Source of the DNA: Pascua guehoae
Taxonomy: Eukaryota; Basidiomycota; Tremellomycetes; Trichosporonales; Trichosporonaceae
Reading direction: 5' to 3'
NCBI GenBank assembly: GCA_001600415.1
Contig: BCJX01000002.1
Location: forward strand, 1,049,476-1,113,475
Length of the DNA: 64,000 bases
Position 1 is the stretch's first letter; the number at the start of each line of letters is the position of its first letter. The notes under the pieces were generated by a model. That model was not told the origin of the DNA. It saw only the letters and a list, made by a program, of their open reading frames with translations, and did no database searches. Shown here in pieces: positions 42,644 to 54,089 of the stretch. The position numbers were made by a program, and so were the translations under genes.

Positions 42644-44466
42644 CTAGTCGACGCGGCGGAGCTCTTCGGGGACAAACTGGTTCTTTGTGTCGTCGAGACG
42701 GAGGTGTTCGAGACGCTCGACCATCTTGCGCTCCTTGCGCGCCTTGCGTGCACGCTTGCGCTCCAACTTGATGCCCTTTTCGCCCTCGGCCCACATTTCA
42801 GCCTCCGAGTTCCACACCTTGCCCTCTGCGCGGGCGCGCTGGATGGCACGCTTGGCGGCGTCGATTTCGGCATCAAACTCGGCCTCGGTCGCGTCCCGCA
42901 CCTCTTTGCGTGTCCGGTTGCGCACCTCGAGGTCGCCGAGCCCCACAAACGAGTGGTCGAGCACCTCTGCCAAGCCGCTGTCGCGCCCTCCGGCCTCCCA
43001 CTCGTCGACCGCCCGCCGCTTGGCAGCCTCGCGCAACTCGGCCTCGGCCTCACGGCGCACCTTCCACCCGCTCTGCCGCTTGGCGCGCGAAAAGCGCGGA
43101 GACAGCTCCTCGGACAGGTACAGCGGCATGACGGCCTGCATGCTCGCGTCCGCGCGAGCCGCGGGGCGGAAAACGTACTCGTCCGCCCACGCCTGGTCGC
43201 TCGGCGCCGGCGCGCGCAGCGACGTCGGGATCAACGACGACGCAGACTCGCCCATGCTCTCAAGGCTGCCCAGCGCCAGCGTCGGCTCGACCACGTCGCG
43301 CTCCACCGTGTCGTGCGGCGTGCCTGTGAGTTAGCGCAATTGCGAGCGGAGCGAGCAGGTCAAATATGTGTGCGCGGGACACTACCACCCACTCCCCACA
43401 ACTCGGTCAATGAACAATCCGCAGACCCCGAGTCCCCGTGGCGTCACTCTCTGTCTCCCCCAGACTTCTCCTTCCCCGCCTATATCCACCCGCACCTCAC
43501 CCCACCCCAGTTCAACACTCACTACCATCCGGCTTGTTGAGGTCGTGCTTTGGCCACGGGATCAACACCTGGTCACGCTCCGCGTCGGGCAGAATCTTGC
43601 TCTCGCCGCTGAGCTTTGCGGCAAAGCGCTTCCAGACCCACCGCCGCGTGCCCGGGTTGAACACGGGCTCGGACGTCGCGACGCGAGTGGCAAAGACGCT
43701 GCCGTTAGTGTGTATCGCACACTGTGTGCGTCGCGTTACTCACCTGCTGGCACCGTTGTCCTCGACGCAGAGCTGGACATTGCTGTACTGGACGGGGCGG
43801 CGGATCTCGATAAAGTTCTTCTGCTCCTTGTACGACATCCTGACCTGCTCGTCCTCGATCAGGTCAATGTCCTCGGGGATCGGGCGGATGGGGTTGCCCT
43901 TTTTGTTCTGCGCGTGTTAGTCAGGCTCCATCTTGAGTATGGAGTATCTGACGACGAGGGCCACTGCTGCTTGTCCACTCGGCCTTGGTTCCAACACTCA
44001 CAGAGAGACCGTTCAGGTAGACACGGTTGCGCGTCATGTCGACGCTCGACACGGTGTACACCTTCCACCCTCCCTCCTTGCCCCGGACCTCATCCATGTA
44101 CTTCTCGCTCGGCTTGCCGACGAGCAGCCGGACCTTGTCGCCGGGCACAATGTTCCACCGCTTGATGCGGTTGCGCGGCTGCACAAACGCCTTGGGAGGG
44201 TGCGGAGCACGCGAGGGATACCTGTAGTGTTAGTACTCTCTCCTTCTCCGGTTCGCAGGCGGCATCGCTTGTCCTTGCACCAGCTCATAGACACATGACC
44301 CTTGGACAGGCCGTTCGACCACCTCCAAGTGAACCACCTACCTCAAGGTAAACTTGCTCTTGGCGACCGCATTGAGATGGTGCAACCCTGGCTGTCAGTC
44401 CATTCCATTTCCGCGTACGCGCTCGTACCCACCCTTGGGGATGCGGTCGGTGTGTGCGATGGACAT
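42644..44466 (-). CDS. MRPL40: Mitochondrial large-subunit ribosomal protein uL24m
   Basis: Six exons on the minus strand, 44466-44433, 44387-44342, 44221-44002, 43907-43744, 43698-43526 and 43323-42644, giving 438 residues. It starts MSIAHTDRIPKGLHHLNAVAKSKF. The KOW/L24 domain follows IKRWNIVPGDKVRLLVG, continuing through VYTVSSVDMTRNRVYLNGLS and NKKGNPIRPIPEDIDLIEDE to YSNVQLCVEDNG. The C-terminal ~230 residues form a long charged helical extension with many Arg/Lys/Glu, as in fungal mitoribosome-specific extensions. It binds 23S-type rRNA early in assembly. The exon 5 donor is ambiguous by 3 nt (GAT G|GTAGTG or GAT GGT A|GTGAGT), changing one residue. Convergent with the preceding gene and divergent from the phosphatase. 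Confidence 0.88.
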
Positions 44467-44836
44467 GGCGGTTGGCGAGCTCGAGACTGGTCCTCGGACT
44501 GACTTTGTGACGACCTCGACTGGCAGTAGCTCGAATTCCATCTTTTGCTTGAAAGACGACCTCCCAAACCCACTAGTGATACGGAAACATCCGTATCTCT
44601 CAGGGTTTGCGTATGAAAAATGACACGTTTGAACAACCCACGTGGTGGTGAGGTGGTGAGTGATCTGCGGGAGCGGGGACCCCACACCCCATTGAGCCAT
44701 CGCTATTCACGTCGCGCCCCTCTGCCCCCTCGCGCCGCGCGCGCGACTGCTGCTGCTGCTGCTGTGCATCCCCGCCCTTGCAACTGTAAAACATCATCTC
44801 GTAACTGCACTACTCTCCACCGTGCACTCGTCCAGC
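44467..44836. promoter_or_regulatory. Divergent promoter between uL24m and the 5-phosphatase
   Basis: A 370-bp spacer serving both genes. It includes a (GCT)n run (about 44748-44763). No TATA box or clear palindrome seen. Confidence 0.45.
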
Positions 44837-47800
44837 ATGAGCACGTCGAATCCAGCAGACACCAACCCGCTGATCAAGCTCTTGCGCCCCAGCGAGACCG
44901 CGGCGGTCATCGTCCCGTGCCGGCTGCGCACGAGCTCTGGCGCGCGCGTCGAGGCCGAGGCCGTGGTGCTCCAGCACGCGTCGGACACTGGTCGCGAAGC
45001 CGGGTGAGTTGGGTTTGCGGGTGCTCGTTACCCGAGCATGGCAGCAAGGTGGATGATGGATCTCTGGGTCACTAACCACCGTCACGCAGCGTGCTTGTCA
45101 TTGCCCCACCGACGTACAAGACGCCGCTCCGCATCATCCACGCGCTGCCTATTACGCCGTCGTTTACAGCGACGCTCACGCAGACGCCGCCGTCGCCGAC
45201 CGCATCCTTCTTTGCGCAGAGCTCCAAGCCTCGTACGTATCTGGAACATCCCAAGGGATGGACAAAAGCTCACACGAATCAGATATCGGGGTCACGCTCT
45301 CGGCCGGCCGCAAGGTGGAGCTCCAGTTCCCGGCGGCCGAGTCGTCGCGTGTCCAGGCGCTCATGAAGGCGATCCGACAGGCGGTGGATTCGTCGTGTGA
45401 GTTGCCATCCACGGCCATCCAGTTCTGACGACCAGTTGAATCGCCCGTCTCTCATGCGTGGCTCGCATTCTACCCCGTCACAGAGGGCGATCCGGTCCCT
45501 ACGCCGACCGAAGCTGGTGAGCAAGCCGCCGTCATACCTTTGCCAGCAAGCTCTGACGTCAGAACGGAGCTTGGAAGAGTCGTTTGGCGACCTCGACGCC
45601 AAGGAAGAAAAGGATGACAAGGATGACAAGGACGCCGACACCGACGCCGACGCGTCAGAGAAGGAGCAGGACAAGGTTGATCAACCTGCCGAAGACAACG
45701 AAGAGGACGAGTTCTTTCCCAACCCTTTTGCCGGCGGCTTCTCCCGAACGGGCTTTGTCAGGAAACGGCTGTTTGCTCGACAGGACAAGTGGTCGACCAC
45801 AAAGCCTGTTAGGTGGGTATCGAAAAGCAGACGGTGATCTAACCCACGCAGCATTCGCATCGTCACTTACAATGTCAACGACCGGGTCCCGCCAGAGGGC
45901 ACCAAGGAGCTTAGCTCCATTGTGGGGCATGGCACCGAGGACATTATTGTTGTCGGGCTGCAAGAAGTCGGTGGGTCAAACAGGCATGCACATTACTCTG
46001 ACTCAACAGACCTTCGAAGTTCGGCCCTACTCGTATCCCCAGGAGCAGACCGTGCCGACGCTTGGGAAAAGGCGCTCCTTGCAGGCCTCGGAGACAAGCA
46101 CGACCAGTACGAGAATGTGAATTGCGGCAGAGGTGTGTCGCTGACCCCAGGTCGCCACGGTCCAATACGTTGGTGTGCTCTTGATCGTGCTCGTCCGGAG
46201 CGAGTTACGACCCGAGGTCCGCATGGTCGAACAGAGCGCTCGAGGAATCGGCCTTCTTGGCTTTGGGGTACGTCATTTTGCCCGCAACCGAGACTAGCGC
46301 TGACTTTTCAGGGCAACAAGGCCGTGCGTAACGAGGATTGCCTCACAACTGACAACAGGGCGTGGCCGTTCGGCTCAAGGTGTACGACACATCACTATGC
46401 TTTGTCAACTCTCGTGCGTGGCCAACCGTGTCGCGTAGCTAATCGCAGACTTGGCCGCGTTTGCTTCCCAACTTGCACGCAGGCGTGCAGACTACGTGGC
46501 GCTCCGAACTGGTATCTCATTCCCAATGGCCCAGGATCTTAACCCGGTCCTCGACGAGCACTATGCGTACAACGGACACAGTTATAAGATTGACGAGGCC
46601 GATGTTTGTGTGAGTCATCAACGCGTGGGAGTGCATTTCTAACCCGCAGTTCTGGTTTGGTGACCTCAACTACCGCCTGGAACTCGACGACAAGGAGATT
46701 ATCGCGCTCGTAGAGGCCAAAAACTGGGACACGCTTCTCACTGCCGACCAGCTGAAGAGCGACATTCAAGATCAGCAGTCGTTTGACGACTTTCTCGAGC
46801 CGTATATCAACTTTAAGCCGTGCGTAGCCAAATCGTTTGCGACGAACCCTGACTTGTAGGTCGTTCAAGTATGTCCACGGATCAACGACAATGGACCCCA
46901 AGCGGGCGCCCGCATACACCGACCGCATTCTGTATCTCACAAACGGTATAAACCTCGCTGCCTCGAGCTACACGTCGCATGACCTGCTATGGTCTGATCA
47001 CTTACCGGTCACCGCCGTGTACTCTGTCGATGTGCGCGTGGCAGACGAGAGGAAACGGGCAGAGGAGCTGGTCATTGTCCAGAATGAGCTCGACAAGCTG
47101 GATGAAATGTACCGGGCGAGCCTTTGCGTCGTGCAGGACGAGCTCGACTTTGGAGAAGTAGAGTGAGTCACACGCTCGTGCCAAGACGGATCTGCTAACG
47201 ATGTAGGTACCGCCGCGAGGTCAAGCGCGAGATCACGCTGCGGAACACGGGGCGTGTAGCTTCAATGTTTTCGTTCAAGACGCCTGGACCAGGCAAACAA
47301 ATCTCAAAGCCATGGTTCTGGCCATTCCCGTCGTCTGGTCTCGTGTTGAGCGGTCAGGAGCTCAAGGTGACGGTGACGGCGTACGTCGACGAGCGCAGTG
47401 CCCCCGGCCTCACGACCTGCACGGACGACATGAACGGTGAGTCGGAGCCCATTCACACCAATACTGACACCAGACGTGCTCGTTCTCCAGGTCGAGGGCG
47501 GAAAGGACACATTCGTGACGCTGAGCGCCAAGTTTTTGCCGACGATTATCGGCCTGCCGCTTGAGGTGCTCCCCAACCTCGAAACTTCGATCCGCGATAC
47601 GCCGCTCGCGACGCGCAAGACCTTGCTCGTTGCGGACGAAGAGGATGTGTCCGACCCGGCGGCCAGGGCAAAGCCCAAGGCCAGCATCCAGCCTCCGCGT
47701 CAGGTGTGGCGTCTTCTCGAGCACCTCATGGGAGAGGGCGTCGGTGTGGCAGACCTGTGGACAGGTCCGGTCGATATGCCGGCCGTGCTCGATGTCATTG

Positions 47801-48291
47801 AGGCTGTCGACACGGGAGCGGAGACGATCCCCGGCGACGCGCGCGCCGTGGCCCACGCCCTTCTCCACATCTTGTACCCTGTCCCAGGTCACCTTGTGCC
47901 GCCCGCACAGAGCGCGGCGTGCGCGGCCGTGCAGGAGAGAGACGATGCGTTTGGCGTTGTCGAAAGGATCCCCAGCGTGTGCGCGAATGTGAGTGGGACG
48001 GAATGGCCATGTCGGGTGAACGGGGGGAATATGGTACTGGTAAAGGAGGGTGTTACGCGCCACTAAAGGAGGGTGTTACGCACCATGTTACGCACCACTA
48101 AAGGAGGGGTGTCACGTGCCAAGAAGGCCAGAGCTGATCTCCAGGTGCTCATCGGTCTGACCTCGGTGGTCCGCCTGTGCGCGGGCGCAGACAACCCCGA
48201 CGACAAGACGGTCGCGGCTCTCGCGACGGCCGTGTTTGGCGGCCCGCCTGCAGGGCGCGAGGGTTTTGTCCGCGCACTCCTTGGTGGGTAA
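44837..48291 (+). CDS. OCRL/INPP5B-like inositol polyphosphate 5-phosphatase
   Basis: Sixteen exons: 44837-45003, 45090-45232, 45283-45396, 45436-45516, 45563-45812, 45852-45970, 46010-46116, 46151-46267, 46312-46323, 46359-46413, 46449-46609, 46650-46819, 46860-47162, 47207-47436, 47474-47988 and 48145-48291; 896 residues (human OCRL is 901). It removes the 5-phosphate from PI(4,5)P2 on Golgi/endosomal membranes. An N-terminal PH-like region and acidic linker precede the catalytic domain: IRIVTYNVNDR near 252, LQEVDLRS, GGNKAGVAVRL, CFVNSHLAAFA, WFGDLNYRLEL near 445, RAPAYTDRILY near 515 and SDHLPVTAVYS. An ASH domain starts EITLRNTGRVASMF, and the C-terminal ~180 residues fit the degenerate RhoGAP domain. 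Exon 9 is a 12-nt micro-exon encoding GNKA, part of the catalytic motif. Intron 15 has three copies of a ~22-bp repeat. Confidence 0.92.
48044..48117 (+). repeat. Short tandem repeat in the phosphatase intron 15
   Basis: Three imperfect copies of a unit containing TAAAGGAGGGTGTTACGC lie in the 156-nt intron between exons 15 and 16. Confidence 0.75.
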
Positions 48292-49054
48292 CTGCGTACG
48301 TCCAGCGCCTTCTAGAAATACAATGTCCACGTCCAAGGTCACTTGATCGAATATACAATGTCCACGTCCAAGGTCCCTTGGTCGCATAGACCCGTCCAGT
48401 GCCCTGCCGTTCTGTAGCCTGTTATGAAAGTGCCCTGCACTCATAGAATGTCGTCGGAGCGTTGCCGGAGCGCTGCCCTGCATGCCCTGGCTAGCAAAAA
48501 CAAGGCTGCGCATGCTGCGCATCCCAAGGTTGTCATGCATGTCTGACAAGTTTGGGCCATTGTGTCGTGTGACTGACGCGTCGTCACGCTGGACACGTCT
48601 CGTGCGCGTCTGGGCGTCGACGCGTCGTCGGAGGTATGTGGCGATCGGGCTTGGCGAAACACCCTCCACTCTTCTTCCACATCCTCAGCAGCGCACACCT
48701 ACAGTCGTACCAACTGCCCTGTCTCCAAAGCTCCCAAGCTCCCAACCGAAGCACAGGAACGAGGACATGAGGACACCTGTTGGCCAAAAGTCTCGGCGTG
48801 CCAATTAGCATGCATGCATTTAACGTTCGCTTCCGCCCACCCTCAAGCGGCAGGGGAAGCAATCGTACAGAATTACGTTTGGGTCCGGTCTGGGGTACCC
48901 TCGTTTAAGATGTTTCCGACAGGCACCCACCGCCACCTCCCTGAACGCGGACGCGCAAACGCGTCCAGACGCGTCCTGCAAAGGTTCGTAAGGTGGCACT
49001 CGTGACCGATACACCAGCCAGTCGTACTGTGCACGCCGTGCAGTTGAGCATGTA

Positions 49055-49209
49055 CAGTGGCCGTCACAAAGGTTGCGACGGCCCAGGGCGGCCTCGGGTA
49101 TGCTTGACCCAACGCATCGGCTCTTGTGCCTTGCAATATGCCACCAGTCTCATGGGATGGGCGTGGCGCAACGCATTCGAGGTCACAACCTTCAGCTTTC
49201 TGGCCACTG
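49055..49209. mobile_element. 155-bp miniature inverted-repeat element, type 1, copy A
   Basis: It starts CAGTGGCCGTCACAAAGG and ends with the diverged inverse, GGCCACTG. TA precedes the left end. The interior is closely similar to copy B at 55169-55322, including GGTATGCTTGACCCAA, CTTGCAATATGCCA and CTCATGGGATGGG. There is no coding capacity. It is probably a non-autonomous Tc1/mariner-like element. Confidence 0.8.
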
Positions 49210-49916
49210 GAGGCAGACATGCCAGACCGTTTCCATCAGCGCCGTACCGACACGGTCAGCTTGCCCTCGCTGCCCATCCTTTGCATCCTTGTCCAACAGT
49301 CAATCACAAGGGCCCAGCGACCAGCGACCCGGCCCCTGGCGTCAGAACCGGCCCAGAGTCAAACCCTCATCCTCCCTCCCTCTTCGGTCCACGCCTCGAT
49401 ACCCTCGGCCCGTGTCATAGGATGGACGAATGCCAATGTGGCGCAGGCAGTCTGGCGGGCGACGGCCATCGTCCAGGGCGGCGGAGCGGGCATGGCGGGC
49501 ACGCATCCCCCCCCCGGCGCCACCCCCCCCCCCCCCCCCAACCCGTCCTGCCGTGCCGAACCGTACCGGGCGATCCGGGCGTTCCGACCGACCTGCCAAC
49601 CTACAGTACAACGGCAACAGCGCGTATCCAGTAGCATTGTTCCGATTCTTGTCCTTTGGTGCTTGTGCTTGTGCTTTTGCTTGTACCTCGTGCTTGTGCT
49701 TTTGCTTGTGCAGTACAGTAGTCCAGGGCAAAAGGGCCCGGGTGCGGTGCGCGGTGCGCGAGGCGTCGAGTGACAAATCTACAGTCACCCGACGCGCGCG
49801 ACGCGCTTGGGCCCCAGACGCACTGGACGTGTCTGTACACCGCATTCGCACTTGTCCGCAGCCCCCGTTGGGCACTCGCTTTGGGCGCGCGCATTGCGCG
49901 CGTTGGGGGGGTTGGG

Positions 49917-49922
49917 TATAAG
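49917..49922 (+). promoter_or_regulatory. TATA box of eight-cysteine gene 1
   Basis: TATAAG in GGGTATAAGAAGG, 108 bases before the ATG at 50025. Confidence 0.5.
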
Positions 49923-50024
49923 AAGGCGTACCGAGACGCGCCTGGACGGTGTTGCCATCCTTGCCCCCTTGTCCTCTTGTCCTCTTGTCCTCTTGTCCCA
50001 CTCTTCCAGCCTCAGTTTATCAGC

Positions 50025-50932
50025 ATGCTCGCCCGCGTCGCCGTCGTCCTCTCCCTTGCGCGTACGTTGTCTTCTGCTCTCGCGCCGTTCCGTTGCCGCC
50101 AGCCGCTGCCGCCGTCATTGCTGCTGCCATTGCCATTGGCACTGCCGTTGCCGTTGCCACTGTGCCATTGCCGCTGCCGCTGTGCCATTGTCGGTGCCAC
50201 TGCCGCTGTGCCATTGCCACCAGCCATTGCCGCCGGGCCACTACCCCGCGGCCAAGCCTCAACCCACCCATACCCCTACTCCCCCCCCACCCATCACTAA
50301 CACCCCAGTCGGCGCCATGGCCGCCATCCAAGACTGCGCCTCAAAGTGCACGACAGTCGCGTCCCTCATGCCCGGGTGCGACGCGAGCAACATGGCCTCG
50401 TGCTCGGTGGACGACATCAAGTGCTCGGTGCGTATACTCTAGCCTCCTCACCCCCCGCAACCAGTCTAGCCTCGTAATCCCCCGCAACCAGTCTAGCCTC
50501 GTAATCCCCCCGGCAACCCCTTTGTCCGAATCGCCCAGCAACACGCTAACACGGGCGCAGAAGAACGACCTTCCGGGCGTCAAGGCCTGCTACGACTGCT
50601 TTGTCACCGAGAGCGTCCTCACCCAGGACGTTGTCGACCAGTTCATGCAGGGTCTCGAGGGCATTTGCACCGGCTCGGGATCCGCCGCCGCCCCCGCCAC
50701 CGGCTCGGGCAGCTCGGACGCTGACGCTAGTGCCGCCCCCGCCGATGCGAGCGGCACCGCTGCCCCCGCGGCTGGCACCGCTGGCACCGCCACTGGCGCT
50801 GGCGCTGGCGCGGCCGCCGCCGCACCCTCGACGTCGCCGTCGGCCGCGGCCGCACAGGGCGTGAGCGGCGCGGGCAAGGCGCCCATCGCGGCCGGCGCCG
50901 TCGTGCTCGCTGGCGCGGCCATGTTGCTCTAG
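50025..50932 (+). CDS. Small secreted eight-cysteine protein 1, probable GPI anchor
   Basis: Exons 50025-50061, 50309-50427 and 50561-50932 give 175 residues. Signal peptide MLARVAVVLSLALGAMA. The mature protein begins AAIQDCASKC and has eight cysteines spaced C-x3-C-x9-C-x7-C-x6-C-x10-C-x2-C-x22-C. The Ala/Gly/Ser/Thr-rich spacer (~65 residues) looks like a cell-wall stalk, and the C-terminus KAPIAAGAVVLAGAAMLL fits a GPI-attachment signal. Genes at 52441 and 55893 share the spacing and the same 37-nt first exon. Spacing does not match CFEM or hydrophobins. Intron 1 is filled with GCCATT/GCCGTT-type repeats, and intron 2 holds a 27-bp tandem repeat. Wall or surface function is inferred. Confidence 0.83.
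50109..50232 (+). repeat. GCCATT/GCCGTT low-complexity tract in intron 1 of eight-cysteine gene 1
   Basis: Imperfect hexamer repeats (GCCATTGCC, GCTGCCGCT and similar) occupy most of the 247-nt first intron. Confidence 0.75.
50438..50518 (+). repeat. 27-bp tandem repeat in intron 2 of eight-cysteine gene 1
   Basis: Three tandem copies of a 27-base unit starting TCTAGCCTCGTAATCCCC. The first and third copies differ at a few positions. It fills most of the 133-nt intron. Confidence 0.85.
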
Positions 50933-52440
50933 TCGTCTACAGTCTACAGTGGCGTTTTATATTTGCAGTACATGGATGAATGTGTCGGTGCGTGCGGGGG
51001 TGTATCGTGCTCGGGCTGCACGGCGTGCGTGGCAGATGCACCATGGACAGATGGACCATGGACGAGGACGTGTTCCGAGGTGCAGGCACATCAATCGACT
51101 ACACTAGCACACTACATGAGTTTGGACATTGCCCCAGAGCCGAGGAATGCAAAGCGCAGCCCCGACCAACCTCGCTGTGGTGTGCGCTCTCAGACCCATG
51201 GTACTCGAGCAGTATATCGCGTCTTTGCGGCTGCGGCCTGACCTCTTCGGCCTCGTCTTGAATCGCAGTCAACGCTCTGCACCCCCCTACCAAAGAGAAG
51301 CCATCCTTGCTACGCCAAGAGGCGCCACTCGCTACCAAGACAAGGACAGCCGCAAAGACCAGGACGCATGGCCGAACCACAGCGGGGGTAACGCATGACG
51401 ACCTCACGACCAAGCCGCAAGCCGCAAGCCGACTCTGGCTCGCGAACCGCCCCACGCCCCGTCGGACGCGTCACACTCAATCATAGCCCTGGGACAGAGG
51501 ACAGGCTGCGCCTACGCCGCCGTCGTTGGAGCAACATGCAACATGTTTCTTGCTCGCGAGCTCCACACTGCCCCACGGCACTGTCCGCATGGGCCTCTCA
51601 GTAAAACGCCATCGTGTCCTACGCGACGCGCGACGCGACTTGCGTCGATCATTCTGCCCATCCCGGCACTTTGGTAGAGCGGTGTGAGCTAGGCACCTGG
51701 GACTTGGGACTTGGGACTTGTTTCGCCAAAGTCTTGGCATGACACTCAGGGCGTTGTCAACGTTTCACCTTGTTGCACAGAGACGACGATAATAGATGAA
51801 CCGTGTCGGAAGCAAAATCTTGGGGTGCGCTGTTATTAAACACCGTTCCATTCAAGGCAAAGCCAGTCCGACGAGGGGGTGAGAGGCACTGTGCCCGCCC
51901 CGAAACGAGGTGGCAGGAGTGCCCGAGTTTGATCGACCCAAATATCCTGTTACAGCTCGCAGCCAGCGACGTTCGCGACCTCTGTTTGGCTTGGCGTTAC
52001 GTAGCTCAAGGTTATCTCGGGTCACCTGGTCTGACTGTGCTCTTCATCCCATCTCCACCCAGCCTCCACCTCTGCGCGCGCCGGCGCGTTGGCGGGGGCG
52101 ACGGACATGCGTGCCCGCCACGGTCACCCCTGTTTGCCAAGCTGGCGACAATGCGCGACAGGCTGGGGACGATCGTGTTTGAGTTTCGCGAGTCGAGCTC
52201 GTCGTGGTCGTGACGCCGGTTTATCAAGGCACATCGGTGGCCAGAGTGGAGTCGAGGTGCGCTTGCGTCCTCGAGTTGGCTACGGCTCCACCTGTCTCTC
52301 GGCATTCTTGTCGCGCAGAGAGGATATATAGGTGCGAGACGTGATGGCCGCCATGTCGTCCCCACTCCTCACCACCAATAACTCGTAACAGCCAAGCGAA
52401 TCACACCACCAACAGCTCGTAACTGCCCCTCGAAACACCA
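50933..52440. other. Intergenic between eight-cysteine genes 1 and 2
   Basis: About 1.5 kb with no supported gene. A short direct repeat GGGACTTGGGACTTG lies near 51703-51720. The downstream end carries the gene 2 TATA box and a duplicated leader motif containing CTCGTAACAGCC/CTCGTAACTGCC. Confidence 0.55.
52325..52330 (+). promoter_or_regulatory. TATA box of eight-cysteine gene 2
   Basis: TATATA in GAGGATATATAGG, 116 bases before the ATG at 52441. Confidence 0.55.
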
Positions 52441-53028
52441 TGCTTGCCCGCGTCGTCGTCGTCCTCTCTCTTGCCCGTACGTATCCGTATCGCCATCAAG
52501 GGCCACTTCCACCCCAGTCAGCCTATACTACAACGGTGTATGCCCCTTCTCCGCGTCCCGCAATTTTCTCCCTCTATCCATCGCCTTTCTTCCCCTAGCC
52601 ATTGACCCTTATGGGCGCCCTCTATCCCCCGTCCCAACAGCCGCTGATATACAGTCGCCGCCATGGCCGACTGCGTAGACAAGTGCGAGCCCGTGGCGGA
52701 CATGCTCGAGGATTGCTCGATGGCGGATATGGAGGCGTGCTACAACAATCTGGATTGCAAGGTGCGTTGATTCGTGGCAGTATTCCAGTCACGGAGTATG
52801 GGCAGTATCAGAGCACTGTATCCCAGTACTGTATCCCACTATCCAAGTATCCAAGTGTCCCAGTATCCAAATGTCCAAGTATCCAAGTATTTGAGTATCG
52901 GCGGCTGCTGTGACGACGCGAGCGAACTGTTTTGGCCAGACAGCTGCCCATACCACTCCATTCTCTCACAACACCCTCCGCCACCGCACATCCTGTCTAC
53001 CAACCTCCCTCTCCCCTTCTCACTCCCG

Positions 53029-53070
<42 letters not shown>

Positions 53071-53073
53071 AGT

Positions 53074-53113
<40 letters not shown>

Positions 53114-53340
53114 ACCCACACACACACACCAGCCCACTGACCCGCCAGAAAGTCGACATGTCCGCCGTCAAATCCTGCCTCACCTGCATGGTCTCCGAGG
53201 ACCAGCTCGACCAAGCCGACGCCGACACGGCCATTGCGGGCCTGTCCCAAAAGTGTCCCAGTGGCAGCTCGAATGGTTGCCTCCGCGCCGGCCCCGTCGC
53301 GGGCGCCATCGTCTTTGCCGGTGCCGCCATGTTTGTCTAA
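52441..53340 (+). CDS. Small secreted eight-cysteine protein 2, minimal form
   Basis: Exons 52441-52477, 52655-52761 and 53149-53340 give 111 residues. The signal peptide MLARVVVVLSLALAAMA is nearly identical to that of gene 1, as is the 37-nt first exon with its phase-1 junction. Mature ADCVDKC... has eight cysteines spaced C-x3-C-x9-C-x7-C-x5-C-x10-C-x2-C-x22-C, followed by one further Cys (NGCLRAG) and directly by a hydrophobic C-terminus (GPVAGAIVFAGAAMFV) with no stalk. It therefore shows the minimal fold of the family. Intron 2 (52762-53148, 387 nt) contains a tandem repeat of AAGTATCC-type units and two poly-C runs of 42 and 37 bases. Function unknown; surface location inferred. Confidence 0.82.
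52835..52895 (+). repeat. CCAAGTAT-type tandem repeat in intron 2 of eight-cysteine gene 2
   Basis: Seven or so imperfect 9-10 base units of the type TCCAAGTATCC. Confidence 0.75.
53029..53113 (+). repeat. Twin poly-C tracts (42 and 37 bases) in an intron
   Basis: C42 (53029-53070), AGTCTG, then C37 (53077-53113), ending 35 bases before the acceptor of intron 2 of eight-cysteine gene 2. It occupies the position of a polypyrimidine tract. Exact lengths may be assembly-limited. Confidence 0.85.
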
Positions 53341-53691
53341 AGTGTAGCCTAGGTGGCTCGCGAGCGCTGCCGCGTTTGTCTAAAGTGTAGCCCTGGTGGC
53401 TCGGAGGACGGTGCTGTTTTTGTACTAGGTTGGGCGATGGACGCGTACAGGTGTGTGTCAGCACCCGGTATGGGTGGGTTTGGAGCGTTAGACGATTGCC
53501 ACTTGGGCTGGGGTGCACGTGAGGCTCGGACGACCTTGGCGTCAACCCAATCGTGCTCTGGGCCAACGCGGTGGAACAAGGGTACGTTTGTGAATCATCT
53601 CCTCGAGCCTTGTGCATCGTGGTGCCTCGGGCGCGCCCGCACTGCAATACAACGCACAGTCGTGATCCGTCGTACCGATATGCAAAAGGGA
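53341..53691. other. 3' flank of eight-cysteine gene 2 with a tandem duplication
   Basis: The last codons plus about 30 bases of 3' flank are repeated: GTTTGTCTAAAGTGTAGCC appears at 53332 and again near 53374. Nothing else seen before the tRNA. Confidence 0.6.
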
Positions 53692-53784
53692 TGATCACTG
53701 ACAGGATCGAACTGCCGACCTTTGCATACACTAGTAACAGTCTTGTTATTAGTACAATGCTCTAACCAGCTGAGCTAAGCGACC
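53692..53784 (-). tRNA. tRNA-Ile (AAT) with a 19-nt intron
   Basis: Minus-strand cloverleaf: acceptor GGTCGCT pairs with AGTGATC; the D arm GCTC...GAGC is present; anticodon stem TTGTA pairs with TGCAA once the intron after position 37 is removed; loop CTAATAA gives anticodon AAT; T arm GGCAG-TTCGATC-CTGTC; discriminator A. The intron of 19 nt lies at the canonical position. The spliced length is 74 nt. Confidence 0.93.
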
Positions 53785-54089
53785 ATGATGGTGTTGGACG
53801 AGTGCCCAAGGTGGCGCGGGGGGCTGTTTCGTGCACATGCCTTGGAATGACAGTTGGGTCCTGTACCGCGCGAGACGCTGTGCGTGCAGCCGAGATCAGA
53901 GAGCGGCAGTCTCGATACTTTCCGAACGCACCTCTAGACAGAGTCTTCACTCATCGCTGATGGCGAGTATCAACTAAATGGGTGGATGCCGCCGCCCTAC
54001 TCCTTCCAAACAGCCACACTCACCGCCAACGCCACAAACCATGGACTGCCCACAGGCGACCCTTTAATTGCGACCCGAAGCAAAAGGTA
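53785..54089. other. Spacer between the two tRNA genes
   Basis: It contains, at about 53910-53935, a diverged copy of the right end of the inverted-repeat element in ADH intron 1 (CTCGATACTTTCCGAACGCACCT). No matching left end is clear. Confidence 0.5.

Larger units (their letters stand above)
48292..50024. other. Intergenic upstream of the eight-cysteine gene cluster
   Basis: It holds a pair of direct repeats containing TACAATGTCCACGTCCAAGG (about 48319 and 48355), a miniature inverted-repeat element (49055-49209, listed separately), a C17 run (about 49523-49539), low-complexity GTGCTTGTGCTTTTGCTT repeats (about 49660-49710) and four TCCTCTTG repeats just before the first gene. No protein gene supported. 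Confidence 0.6.

Noticed and set aside
53071..53076. Coding exon between the two poly-C runs
   Set aside because: Only six bases (AGTCTG). Frames through it are poly-Pro and the eight-cysteine spacing is complete without it.
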